This document shows positions 34,150 to 47,417 of a stretch of DNA of 60,000 nt, piece after piece. A program made the translations under genes and the position numbers. Each line of letters opens with the position of its first letter. Positions within the stretch are counted from its first letter, which is position 1. The notes beneath the pieces were generated by a model that saw only the letters and a list, made by a program, of their open reading frames with translations, had not been told where the DNA came from and did no database searches. Source of the stretch: Bugula neritina (lineage: Eukaryota > Bryozoa > Gymnolaemata > Cheilostomatida > Bugulidae); contig OZ037770.1 of assembly GCA_964035545.1 (NCBI GenBank), positions 3,703,662 through 3,763,661 of the forward strand. Direction: 5' to 3'.

Positions 34150-36240
34150 AACAAGAAGTATGAGAGTGACACCACTTGTGAAGCTGAAGTAATATTTAAT
34201 TTAATTAATTTGTAAAATATATCAATACAAACTTTAATGACAGTCTCATAGGCTGGCAGTGAGATGAGATGATATGTACTTAGCAGCAATGAGTAAAATC
34301 TGACTGAAAACCAAAGCAGACAGTGAGGTAAACATTTGATTTATAGCAGAATACATTCAAAATTGAAACTACCTCAAAATAAACTCTAGTCCTCGTCAGA
34401 TGAGTCAAAATAGATTGGCTGTAAGTAGTCATCATCCATAATTTCATCTGATTATACTGCAAAACAAAATGAAGAATTTTGTTAATCACATGTACGAGTT
34501 TGAAATAAATTATGGTTACAAAAATTAACATAACAAATTGTCCCGCATTTAGTGCATTTTAAAGCCTTTAATCATAAACCACAATGGCATGCAGTGTAAA
34601 TGTTGCAGCTGTGGCCTGGTGAATACGGATATTTTCCAACTGTAGCCCTTTTTTCTATATAAAAAAAAAACAATTTCGAACCTAAAAGGCTCAAAGTCAA
34701 AAATAGTTAATTTTAGAAGTTTGATTCTATAGTTTAAATCAACATTTCCATAGGGGTAGTTGGAGTCTAAACATTCACTAGATTAACATAGTAAAAAATT
34801 GGAAACATACATTATTTTCAACGTTATACGTTACCTAAAACTAAAATATATTCAATACTAAAACATCTATTAAAGCGTAGTAACTGACATGTCAAAATGT
34901 GTGCCTTAGCGAACATCACACTCAAAAAGTAATCGTGAGAGGAAACAAGCTTTGTTTCCATTTTAGACGTCAGGGGAAGTACTGTCACACTATGTTGGTG
35001 GCAATAGATTATGCACTAAGAAATTATTTTTTAAAACTTCTCAGAAATATAATTAAACGTTGAAGATTCTGCAGGCAAAAAATTTCGAATACCGAATATG
35101 TTTTTAGAAGCAGAGGACAAATTACATTTGCAACTAATTTCAAGCAAAAATAGTCGCTAAACAAACTTTAAATGCATTCTATGAATAAAAGTCAGCAATG
35201 CCTTAATTTACTCACTTGCATTATATAGGGATAGGCACATATCTCCCCCTCTCCATACCCAATGCCTTACATATAAATGCCTGAAGCTGTCTTTGCAGCT
35301 TTCCATTCAATTCCTCCATAGTGGCCACCAACTAAAATCTTCTGAAAAATTAAATAATAATATCATACTTACAATTCTTATCTGTTCCCTTACATTCAAA
35401 AAAGCAAAAATGAGACACTGTGCTTTCAGCGGTCACTTAACAAATAAATAGTCTAGCTAGACTGAGCATTTAACAGCAGAACAAGCTACACACGCACGCA
35501 CCGAACTGTTTGAACATCCAACTCACAAACAGATGAGAGCTAAGATATTATAAATAATTATTGCATTAGTGTATAAATTGTGTCAGAGAATTTTTAAATA
35601 TTAGGAATAGACACAAATTGATGTAAAATCAAGCAAGCAAACTAAACGTAGTATTTTAATAAATATGTACAATGCACTTACTTCTTTCACGCAGTTTCAA
35701 TCTTTATTTTTCAAGTTTCAACTGCAGCAACATTTCTGATGTTATTTTCTGCCATACTCTTTTCAGTCAATGTCTCAAGTTGTGACAAGCACAGGGAATA
35801 GCTATAGCTTATTTATCATTATTCAGAGTCTATAAGAAATCATTCCAAACAGATAAATTTTAAGTTATAGCCAGCAGCTCATATGAACGGAGTTGTCATT
35901 GTGAACATTTTAATAATGATTATGTTATTTATATTCTTATTGAGCTTAACTATCCCCATAAGTACATCTAGTATCACTGCAAAACTCTCTTTTAAAATAA
36001 CTTTAACATAGCATTAACAAAATAATGTAAAATGGCAAAAGTAGTTTAAAAACTACTTCTGATAAGAAATTTAATTAATCTAATATTGCTTTTCTATTTC
36101 GATTGGAACTTATCGCAAGCAAACTTTGTGGTATGGATATAAATGCTGTTAAACAAAAGCCATGATTTTCAATAAATCGGCACCACATTTAAAATCAACA
36201 CGACCCTAGGGCCTAGATGCTACATCAGTACAACAAACAA
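34150..36240. other. Intergenic AT-rich DNA
   Basis: No supported gene. Slightly more GC around 35220-35330, without a frame that can be named. Confidence 0.35.
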
Positions 36241-36279
36241 TAAAAATGGTAAATCTTGGGAGCGTTAAAAACTGATATT

Positions 36280-36850
36280 GGATGGTAAATGTGAACGAAA
36301 AATCAAGAGAAGAATTGAAATTCCGAAAAATGTTTTCCAGAATATTTCTCAAGTATATTGACATTAAGAAAACGAAAATACAAACACAAAAGATAATATT
36401 ACTTCCATGCTTTGTGTGCAGTCAACACTACTATATAAATGTAAAAGATAGTCACCACTTAAATCAACAATTAAAAGATTAGAAGTTTTTGGAATGTGGC
36501 CATATAAAAGAATGGTGAGAGCATCTTGGACAGAATATAAAACTGATGAAGGGATATTAAACATGGCAAATACAAAAAGATTATTAATGAAATATATTTT
36601 AAAACAAAATTGCCGATATTTTCAATATATTCAAAGAACTACACTAGAAGCAGAGATTGAATGAAAGAGATGAAGAGGCCAGCCTAAAGTTATATGGATG
36701 GACAATTTCAAAGACTGGACTAAGATTAGCAACAGATACTGTTTATGAATGGCATGAGAAATATCCAAATAGAGATTCATGACAGTCAATCTGCGACTAG
36801 TGGATGACATATGATGAACCAACTCAGTTAGACTCAGAAAAAGTTGAAAA
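36280..36850 (+). mobile_element. 3' tail of a second dead LINE
   Basis: Plus-strand fragments read LEVFGMWPYKRMVRASWTEY near 36485, then NTKRLLMKYILKQNCRYFQ near 36570, then GQPKVIWMDNFKDWT near 36677. These correspond in order to the familiar LINE C-terminal blocks (E-x-F-E-M-W-x-Y-R-R-M, N-x-K-R-x-L, G-R-P-x-x-x-W-x-D-N). Frameshifts and stops separate them. The upstream 36280-36480 frame is probably part of the same relic. Confidence 0.65.
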
Positions 36851-36859
36851 CGGGTAGAA

Positions 36860-38990
36860 ATAACGTAATACTAAAAGTCCCACTGCGGCCTCTTGCAATT
36901 TAACAAATGCAAAAAATTCTTCCCCATATAACAAGCAGATATCATTAATTATTAATCAGTAAGACATCTGCTAAGCATAGACTTCCAAGGTTTCATAGTT
37001 GATTGTAAGAACAAGGTTGGTAAAGGTTTTTGAGTATTACAATAAAGATAAAAATCAACCCTTAGTGTTTTAGGGTAAATGAGCAAAAATTCTGCTTAGG
37101 AAACAGCAGCTGGTCTTGAGTCTTAGGAAAGTGGAGCAAAACTTATGACGTTGACGGCTATCATTATTTATGCTATATCAGATGTATATCATACTAATAA
37201 AACTATAACCGTAAATGTAAAAAATATATTTCATATGGGAGAGTACTCACTCAAAATGGCTTATTCATTTGAAATTGCAAATAACACTCATAAGTAACAA
37301 AACATATACCAATATAAGAACAGTCACTATAAGACAATGAGTATCATATAGGCTACCACAAAAACTAAAAGCATCTACACTTGTGATACATTTAGTACTA
37401 AAGCACTTGCATACCTACAGTAGCAGTCTGTTGTCAATAATGATTCTCACAGTTCCCAATCCAAAGTACACTTTGCAGTTATTATAATTGACATAATAAT
37501 CAGTAATGATAATTGCAATATTATTATTAATGTAAATCATGATAATATTGAAAATAACTACAACCATGAGTATCTTAATTATGATTCAAAAAAAATTAGA
37601 ATTATTATAAATGTGAGTCTTTGAGGTACCGCTAGTAAATGCTATAGGTATATTTTTTACTTATGTTTATTGTATTAGAAAAATAGTACTACCAGTATCA
37701 GTATTACTATCACATTGAAGTATGAGTATGACCAAAATGAATTACTTATTTACTATACTAAAAATGCGTAATCATACTGTACAACTTTAAATTTTAGCTG
37801 CATACATAGAAACCTAAGTGATAACAATAATGCTATAAGTGTTATTACTATAGTTACTGACTCACTCAGTAGCTGAGTACGGAGTAGTACAAATTTAAAA
37901 ATAGTAACATTTGGTAATACAAATGATACAGTAATACTAATAGTATTAGAAATAGTAAAACTGAAAGTATTAAAAAACTATCTAATTCTATGTGTTTATA
38001 AGAAAACTTACAACATAAAATATGAATATTTAATATAAATAAATGGGTGCAGGTCATTCCGTACACACATGATAGGTCGGTGTCATCCCACATGAACGCT
38101 TTCCAGTTAGTCGCGATTTATTTATATTGGTACAATATATATTTTATGTGCCATTTGTTTGAATATTATTTAAATATATGTATGTACTCAAATAAAGCAG
38201 GCATTGAGCACATAAATAAATCTCGTTGATTTGCATTAACATATTTATTTTACACATTTTTTGCTTCTTGTTTGAACAGATATTTTATTGATGAATATTC
38301 ATTAATTAAAGATAATGTTTATTAATAATATATTACTGCTTTTTGTCCCACACAAATCTATGAAAATTAAAGTATTATTCCAGATAATTCATGTTAGCTA
38401 ATATAGCTATTAGCATTTTAGCTATTTAGCAATCAATACAACAGTTATATAGGTATACATATATTTATATATATAAGTATATTACTAGATAATTATATAG
38501 CACTAAAATAAAAAATAGCTTCTAACTGGGAATCATTCAAGTGGGAAATTTAGCCTATCATCTAACTGCAATGCAACCGATAGGTCGTTTTGCACACATC
38601 AATATAAATTAACCAAAATACATATTTTTAATTTTTTTTATTATCAATTAATGTAGGAGACTACGAGCCATACAGTACTTGTCACAAGTAACTTGAACAT
38701 TTCATAATAGATGATAGATTAATATACACCACTGATCAAAATTAAACCAAAAAATAGTACTAGTAGTGTGTTCAATTAAAACAAAGATTACCTTATTTAT
38801 CATAATCGTTACAGATAAATTAATGTAAAATATTGATCAATAAGTAACATGGGAAGTGTTATAGATACATGCTTAGATGCAATAAATAAGGAAACTAGTA
38901 TCATTCAATTGGTTATCTAACGGATTAATCCATTTTCTATAAATTGCGTACGAAATAGACGGCAGTTTGTGTAAAAAGCAGCATATATTG
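36860..38990. other. Intergenic AT-rich DNA with a short triplet-periodic stretch
   Basis: Triplet-periodic sequence occurs at about 37470-37970. No gene is seen. Confidence 0.4.
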
Positions 38991-38999
38991 ATAATGGTA

Positions 39000-40950
39000 A
39001 TAATGATTGGTAACCACGTGCGTTATAATTATATTGATGAATTGACATCCGAAAATATAATAATATTATTATATTGATTATATTATTAGAATTATAACCA
39101 AGAATATTAAGTAGTACTATCAGGCATCAGCATCATTATGATTATCAATATAACTTATAGTTATAATCATAGGGCAAGAACGACAGCCACCTTAACCACA
39201 ACAACCTGACCACAAATCTAATAGTTAGCACAAGGCAGATGAGTAATGCCTACTGATGTATGTCACCCAAACATAAATAGGAAGTTGATGAGGTCAATAG
39301 TTATTTATAGTGGGCAACACACAACTAGTTACAGTAACTCACCTCGTAAAAATTAGAACACTCTGCTAACAGTGATAATCTAAATCATAATGAATTTATG
39401 ATGATGAATTGAAATAAAAAATACAATATCATTATCAATTTCTGTGAATTTGAATATCACCATCACCGTGAACTTGTTTATCATTATCACCATGACTATG
39501 AGTATGACTATGAGTATCAGTATGACTACAAAACTAATTAGTTATTTGTTAATTAGTCTATTAATATAAATATCACTATCAGTATCACTGTGAGTGTGAC
39601 TGTGAGTATCAGTACGATTCAGATTGTGATAGTTATAGTGACACTGACTGTGACAAGCATACAACTGTTTACGTTTCACTTTTGGTATGTAATCTTTCAT
39701 ACTCATACTCATACTGATACTCATACTGATACTCGAAGTCAGTTAATATTCAAATTGACATACTCATAGTAATAGTTTAACTTTAGGTTTAAGCGATATT
39801 CATATTGAGTTATTTATACTCATATTGAATTTGATATTTATATTTTATATAATACAGATATTGATAATGATATGGCATGTGCTAAGCCTAATGCCGAGTA
39901 ATGCATATTCTCATTCTGATATTGAATTTGATATGCATATTGATATTCATATTGGATTTGATGTATTGCAAAAACAATTGTCATGGCTTTCAGCCATCAA
40001 TACGTCGCTTTTAAACTAATAATTATAAAGATTAAATTAAATAAGAATTTCATTAAGATTTCAAGTAAAAAACTTAAATTAAACTAAACTAAATCAAATT
40101 AGTTGGAGTGATGGAGTGAGCGTCCAGATTTTAAGCACTAGGGAATTGCTATAAGCAGCACGAAATAGGTGTCGTTAAATGCTGAGCTGTGCAAATTCCA
40201 GACGCCAACTAACGAACTTTCGACTACTGCACTCAGTGATTATGTATTTTGTGCTGCGTCAAGCGTTGTTCAAATAACAAAAGTGACTTGCTTCGCTGTC
40301 CCATATTTTGGCCAATAAAGCTCTTCAGTGCAAAGTCAAGGGTCATCATAGGGTCGCAAAGTAGATCGTAGTAAATCGTACTCACCGACAACTGATTATA
40401 AGCAATCTCAAACTCTACCAAATTTAATAGTTGTATATAAATTTCTAATCAACTCTAGGTTTATTCCCTGCAAATCGTCAAACGAAATTAAATTGAAATT
40501 GGAACTGGTTTGAAATTACCAGATCTTGTGCTGTAGTAGTACTAGTGTAATGATTTAAATTATCAAATATGGAAAGATTTAGATTATTCGTTATCGTTAT
40601 CAGTATGAGTATCACTCAATCTCATCACATCACTCATCACCATCACTATGACAATGATAATCATATTGATTCATGATTATGATAATCATAATTATTAGTT
40701 ATTTTTTTAACTTTATAATCGTATGGATAATGATAATTATAATGAGTTTATACTTACAGTTTGGACTCATACTGATAGTGATATTCATGGTCATACTCAT
40801 ACTGATACATTAACTCATAGTATCAGACATCAGTGATACATATACTTATAGTTATAGTATACTCATATACTTACAGTTAGAGTGATAGTGATACTCATAC
40901 TGAATCTGGTACTCATAATCATACTGATAGCAGGGTTAGGGTCAATTATA
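39000..40950. repeat. Hexamer and triplet-periodic low-complexity DNA
   Basis: Imperfect runs of GACTATGAGTAT/CAGTAT type at 39440-39740, ATTGATATTCATATTG type at 39790-39960, and ACTCATACTGATA type at 40580-40930. The period is 3 or 6 with a T-A core. The short Met-Ser or Asp-His rich frames are translations of the repeat. Confidence 0.6.
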
Positions 40951-40959
40951 TATGAATGT

Positions 40960-43485
40960 AATTAATTACAATTACAAGATAATTTGTCAATTACAATTAT
41001 AATTACCGTTGAAATAAATGTGAATAATTATAATTACTGCTGCTGCCTACTATGCTCAGTTATAACTTACAGTTATGTGTCACCGAATATAAACATGTGT
41101 AAAACTCATGCAGGCACTTTGTTTTTAGACTATTATTAGTGCTATAATATCTTTTACTATGTTTAATAACTTTAGAAATAAGTCAAAGAAAGAAACTAAC
41201 TGAAAAAGTAAGTAGGCGTCATAGGGTCTCAACAACCACCATGTTTTAATATTGTGAATAAAATGTAACTGCAGGTGAATAACAATTCCAATTGTAATTT
41301 GATGTACTCACATTATTTTAATTCTAATTTTAATTGTTATAACATATGGAGTTAAATTTAAATAATTTTGCCTCGATTTAATAAACAGCCATAGGAATAT
41401 TCTAGCTCAGTTTATATTACCTAATAGTAAAGTAACTTATTGCAGTTCTTATACTTATTCATTTTTCCCTAATCAATTTTTGACTTGGACAATGTTTAAA
41501 AGTAGGACTATGTCTGATTTCAGTCACCTAATTGGATTGATGCTCATAGCATTTACAATGCTAATATGCATATAGTTACATATATTAATTTGTGAAAAGT
41601 GGTTGGTTGGGTGAAAGTAAATAAACTACTAGTGATTTCATTTAGCTGTGCATTTACTATTCGAATAATTTAGTTTTGTTTGCTTAACATTGTGTCGCCC
41701 CTTTCTTGATTTGTACCTGTTGTGCTGCTTTTGAACCATCTTGCTGCAGCATATTATGTTGATTATGTGTAGTATCCACATTTAATTTTAATGAGTAATT
41801 TACAAGGTATCTCACGATATTTATTTGTCAGCTTTATGAATCTCTTTTAATGGTATTATACAGAACTGACAATTGATTCAGGCTGTTATAGTGGGTTTGC
41901 TAGTTGCTGTAGTTAGAATTGTTGAGAGAAACTCCATTCTAACATTGCCTAAAAGTCTCCTACTGCCTTAGGTTTTTATTTCATGTGAAAACCAGTAGTT
42001 TACTAGTGAAAATGTGTGTATGTGCATGCATATAATTATGTAAATGAAGCACCATTATCAGCATGCATTTTTATTGTTATTTGGTACTTTCATATTAAAA
42101 TAGTTGTGGAAAATATAACAGTATTAAAATGTATTGCTGTCATGCTTTATCTAAGCTATTGTTGTGGGCCATATTTTGTATATATCGGTTGTGTCAACCC
42201 AAAATAAATGGCTGTCTTGAAATTATTGGCAATTATAAAGAGATCTTTTGCAATGTACAGTTCGTTTAGTTTATAGTAAAATTAAAATACATAGTTTTAG
42301 GGTATCACAATTTTAATTAAATTCCAATTAAAATAGTTTGACTTGTGTGCACTATTTAAAAGACAGATAACTCCCACTTGACATGCAAGAATGCTTGATT
42401 TTAAAACTTTCTGTTTTAATTAAGAATTGGCCAACAAAAGTGTTAGTGGTCGTAATTATACACTGAAAGTAGAAAGCTTGGGTCATGAATTACAAATTGA
42501 ATATTCAATAAGCATAAATATCACATGCCCTTTTCGTTGTACTATTAACTATTTCAAGGTGAATGATTGTTGCTGCAACTGCTTCATCATGCTGATAGAT
42601 GTATTTAAAAATTTCCCCTAAAGGTTTTATTAGAGTAGTAATTTTTCTGGTTGGGCAACCACTTTTGTATACTGGTTTTATTTAAAGGATAGGTTTTGCA
42701 TTTGTCTTTTCAGGTAGACTTTGAGAGAACAACTCCATGTTGCCTGTTAACTGTTTTCTACCAAGAGAAAAAACATCTGTTAAATTCTAGAAGTTTGATG
42801 TGGAAAGAATATTATATGCTGTGGAAAAAGACCTTTTAATAGCAATAAACTTATGCTGTGATTTGTTTTCAGTGGTAGTTTATATACACTCTTGTAGATA
42901 ATCAGTGTACTATAGTGAGACAACTCCAAAATGTTATGCATTGGACAGTCTAGTAGAATAGAGTCATATTTTTAAACAATTGATGTATTGTCATTGTGTC
43001 TGTTGCAGTAGCTTTTTTACGAAATAAAGTGCAATCCTAGATAGATATTGGCTCTAGATTTATATAAAATAGTAGCCAGTTGAATGCAGGCTGTAAAACA
43101 CATAGCAGCATTTAATATTTAATATGTTGTGTAGCTTTGCGGAGGTATTTAATATATTAAGGCTTGCTAAGCAAAGTTAATTGTAAAACAAATTGACAAT
43201 TAGCTGTTAATGCATTATCCTCAGTGTTCTGTGTTTTGGAAAGTATTAATGGCAAGATATAAGCTAGACAAGCAATTTAATAAATAAGGTGTGTCTATGG
43301 GAGTTGTCTTCTCAGAGATGCTGTTTCCATGCTTACTACAGTAGCCATAACAACATGCATGCATAGACTGCACACGTTAAATTTGAGAAATTTGATTTGT
43401 TGAAAGCAGTGACTTGAGCGGGTCAACATTTATGAAAAATTCTCTTGGACAGCTTTTGTCCTATTGCTTCAACTCCCAGGGCCCA
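40960..43485. other. Intergenic AT-rich DNA
   Basis: No supported gene. The 18-mer TAGTGAGACAACTCCAAA near 42916 also occurs in the arm of the foldback element at 27759-28046, perhaps a fragment of the same family. Confidence 0.35.
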
Positions 43486-43486
43486 A

Positions 43487-43610
43487 TCAGCTGAAGACAG
43501 CTTGGCCTGATCAGGACAGGGTGGGTTAGCACGTCCAGTGGTCTGTTTGAGTCCTATCTCCTAAAAATTCTTCAGCCAAATGAGCTGAAAAGACCGACTG
43601 ATGTACTGTA
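43487..43610 (+). repeat. Possible tRNA-derived SINE remnant
   Basis: CTTGGCCTGATCAGGACAGG resembles an A box, and TCTGTTTGAGTCCTATCTCC about 45 bases later resembles a B box plus T arm. A poorly conserved body follows. This rests on box-like motifs only. Confidence 0.3.
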
Positions 43611-43713
43611 AAATACCTAACATTATAGCTATAAAACTATAATTAAAGTTATAATGATGTGTGTTTGTTGTTTATATGTTAACATAATGTAAAAAGAGCT
43701 TTCAATGCTCTTG

Positions 43714-43917
<204 letters not shown>

Positions 43918-44526
43918 AAATAGTCAACAAGCTTGGTTTCTATAGATACATAGTGCTATGACTAAAATCAAAGCTGAAGATGTCAGCAAGAGCTGCAATC
44001 AAGGTTATCTTATATATATACAGACTGCATATAGAGAGTCAGCCAATTTACTAATGGCAGTGAATTGGTTGACGCTATACGCATGCAGCTGTCATTATTT
44101 GTGCTGTTTTGCTTTCAGTAACATTACTAAAGTAATTGATTGATAAAAATAAAATCCAAAGTTTGAAAGGTTTTGTAAGCTTTAGGAACACCGCATATAC
44201 ACTTTTATCGTGATGAATCATAATAATATAATACTAAGGATAGCTATGGGCAAATTTGGTTTAGTATTACCAAACGATACAAGTACAAGCTCGCTTAAAA
44301 CATTTAAACAGCATTAGCATTTATAAACATTAAAAGTATATAGCCATAGGTTATAATTTACAAGACATTGTTTTACAAATAGACAGAAAAAGTTAAAATA
44401 GATTAATTGTTGAACTAATTAGTGTCTACGGGTCGCACTACTCTGTGAGCAGAAGTAGGTCTTCTTAAAATACGTTTCACATGGTTAACGTTATTTGGGT
44501 GAAAATAAATAAACATAAAAACATTC

Positions 44527-45301
44527 TCAACACCGTACATTGAAAGCAAAATTTAAACTGCTGTTTCTACAGCATGCAATGATAATTGATGTGGATAAAA
44601 GTTTAACGCTATGGCAAATCAGAATTACAATAACAAACAAGAGGTTTACTTGGTAAACTATGAAACACCAAATAATATATTTACTGTCCGATATTATTAG
44701 TTTATCTTCAGGCAAATTTCTTTGGGTCATTATTTTCAATTCTTTCCATACTTTGACAAGCATTGCTGATATTATTTGCGAGAGAATGATACTTTGAATT
44801 CCAAATGAAATATACGCTACATTGTGTTCTAGAGTTTTAGGCACCATTTGAGTTTCCAGGGGTGTCCAGCAAAACTTTATTTCTGGTATCATGATATGTG
44901 CAAGTGAGCTCGGCAATCTAAAGAAATATATCAGTAGTGATACAGACTTTATATTTCGTATAAAGAAATGTGTGCTATAATCCTATTGCTGCTAGTGCAA
45001 GCTTTGACATCCAATAACTTGTTGGTCTAGGAAGCTGTAAAATAGTTTCTCTGGTCTCACAATTGTAAAATGCAATATTTGAAATGCTGTATAAAACATC
45101 AGAGACACCCAAGTCCATCAGAATCCAAAAATAGTTGGCTTTAATCTCTTTTATCTGAGATAGTACAAGGAGATGCATAATGTTAATAATTATGAATAGG
45201 CAGTTTACCCCATCCACAATCTTTGCAAATGGGTCAGAGCATTGACTAGTGTCATTGTAACAGGGTAATATTTCTGTATGCGACAAACTGAAGTTTTCCA
45301 T
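44527..45301 (-). pseudogene. Rhodopsin-like GPCR fragment, frame broken
   Basis: From an ATG at 45301 the frame gives a short Asn-glycosylation-rich N terminus, a first hydrophobic helix (NCLFIIINIMHLLVL), a loop, a second helix (YFWILMDLGVSDVLYSISNI) and the start of a third (MSKLALAAIGL), where a TAG follows at 44975, just where an E/DRY box would be expected. A second minus frame (about 44920-44527) adds two or three more hydrophobic helices separated by a basic loop. The frames differ and a fourth helix is missing. An intron could explain part of this (TTTCTTTAG acceptor near 44929), but a decayed gene is more likely. Confidence 0.4.
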
Positions 45302-45540
45302 AGTCATAAATATAACTGATTTGACATGCATAAGTGTCTACATTGTTGGGCATCCTATACTACCCATGAACAGGGTAGAGCAGAGATAGGGGAGGTGAGG
45401 AGTATTATATTATGATATAATGTTCTCTATTAAACCATGTGAAATATTATGCTTTGTGCTGAATTCATGAGTTGTAGATTGCTCGTTTATATTTTTCAAA
45501 AATTCCAAGAATGTTTTGGCTATTGTTGGCTGGTAATGGT

Positions 45541-45559
45541 ATATATTATATATAATTAT

Positions 45560-45646
<87 letters not shown>

Positions 45647-45688
45647 ATATATATATTTTATATATATATTTTATATATATATATATGT
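45541..45688. repeat. (TA)n-rich microsatellite
   Basis: Interrupted TA runs with ATATTTTATATATA repeats. The overlapping minus-strand Tyr/Ile frame is spurious. Confidence 0.9.
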
Positions 45689-45699
45689 ACATTGCTAAC

Positions 45700-47410
45700 G
45701 GAGCTATAGTCTCTTGGAACTTAATTTTATAATAGCTTGCATTCTATAATATATTGTCACCATTTCTGTTGCAGGTATTTGTACATGCATAGAGGTTGTG
45801 AGGGGGGGTATACGACCCACAGCCACTACAATGTCACTGGTGGTGCAAACCAAACTAGGTGTGGGTGCTTAAATAAACATATCGTACAAACCTCTATTGT
45901 TGGCACAACTTTCGTGTGAGTTTAAATATAAAAAAAACTTTACTAGATTGGGTGACTAGCAGCTGACTCATCTATATAGTAAATAAAAATCCCAACTGTT
46001 TATTTACAAGTGAGTATACTGAGCAGGTGCTCTTTCATAGCCGTGACACATTTTTTATGAATTTTTGAGAGTCTTCAAGTCATAATTTTTTTTTGTATTT
46101 CAGCTTTTTATGATATATATTGTCATCATAATATACAAGTTTACTTTTGATCTTGAATTAGGTAATCAGTTTTATATTCAATATGATATATGTTTTACAT
46201 AAAATGTAAATAAACAAAAGACAGTAAAATAAAACATAATTGTTAAAATAAAACTCTAGCAAAGTGCAGTAAATCTACAAAACGACAAAATAGCTTTGCT
46301 TGCTATAAGCATTATGGTTTAAACAATTTCCTGTTACATTTATAATAAACCTTTGTAGTCTACATGAATGCTAGACAAGCTATATTTGCTGTAATCAAAG
46401 TGTCAGAAATAAACATCTTTGGCTTTATTTGTTGGCTGGTTGATGCAGTAGTTCATTTATTCTGTTTAGAGTGCACAGGTTTGTATTATAGAAAGTAAAA
46501 CCATTTCCTTCTGCATTACACAGTAGTTATATAATATTTTTTACACTGGTACTATATTTTACTGCTTCCAGTCCGTTTAGTTACGAAAGACTCTTTTTGC
46601 CCGACAAGTACTTCAAAAGTATACTATAAATAATTGCATACTTGTTTTGTAATGCTATGTATAAAACTAGAAGTTGTTTTGCACATTCTATTGCAATATT
46701 TTGGTACTTTATTAGCCTGCTTGAGAGATGAATAACTTGCAGATGTATATTAATAAAATTTGACAGATTTTATAATTGCTATTTTTAGATTATGAACTTA
46801 TTATTTTAGTCACAGGTTACTGAAGTTTGATTTTAACACGCCAATTGGAAAAATTATACAAGCAAACGTCAGCTGTTATTTTTAGATTATGGATTGATTA
46901 TTGCAGTCACCAAGTATACTGAAGTTGAATTCTAAAAGACCTTGAAAACCATTTAAAAGCAAACATTTTAACATAATATATTCGAATAAAATTTATTGAT
47001 AAAATATGAAGAGCAAACTTTGATATACTAACAAGCTAATTGATATAATAATATTGATAACATGGCAGTTAGAACATGTGCTTGAGGCTCAACCTAGTCA
47101 GAACTTAGTGTCACATCAAAATAGAAGGAATAAAAAACTTGGCTAAATAAAAGGTGTGATATAAATAGGGGTTGTTAGTGTTCAAAAAGTCATAAAATCA
47201 ACTGTTACAATACATTGATAATAAATATTATAACATAACATTCTATATACTGTAGGTATAATTAAAATATAGTAGTTAAAAACCTATGCTAGATAATATA
47301 TGGCTGTCAAGTAATAGTAAACAAGTCACACAGATTCGCTCTTATAAGTTTGGAGTCAAGAATCTTAAATAGTTAAATAAAGCTTTGTGTAGCTTCAAAT
47401 AGGAGTTATG
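45700..47410. other. Intergenic DNA downstream of the caspase-like gene
   Basis: No supported gene. A plus frame at 45737-45919 has unusual Cys/Gly/His content but no recognisable domain. The segment 46780-46960 contains two diverged copies of about 90 bp (TTTTTAGATTATG...GTCAC...ACTGAAGTT). Confidence 0.35.
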
Positions 47411-47417
47411 TACTGAG

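Noticed and set aside
45737-45919. Cys/Gly-rich plus-strand frame as a small secreted peptide
   Set aside because: No signal peptide, irregular Cys spacing, no conserved pattern I recognise.
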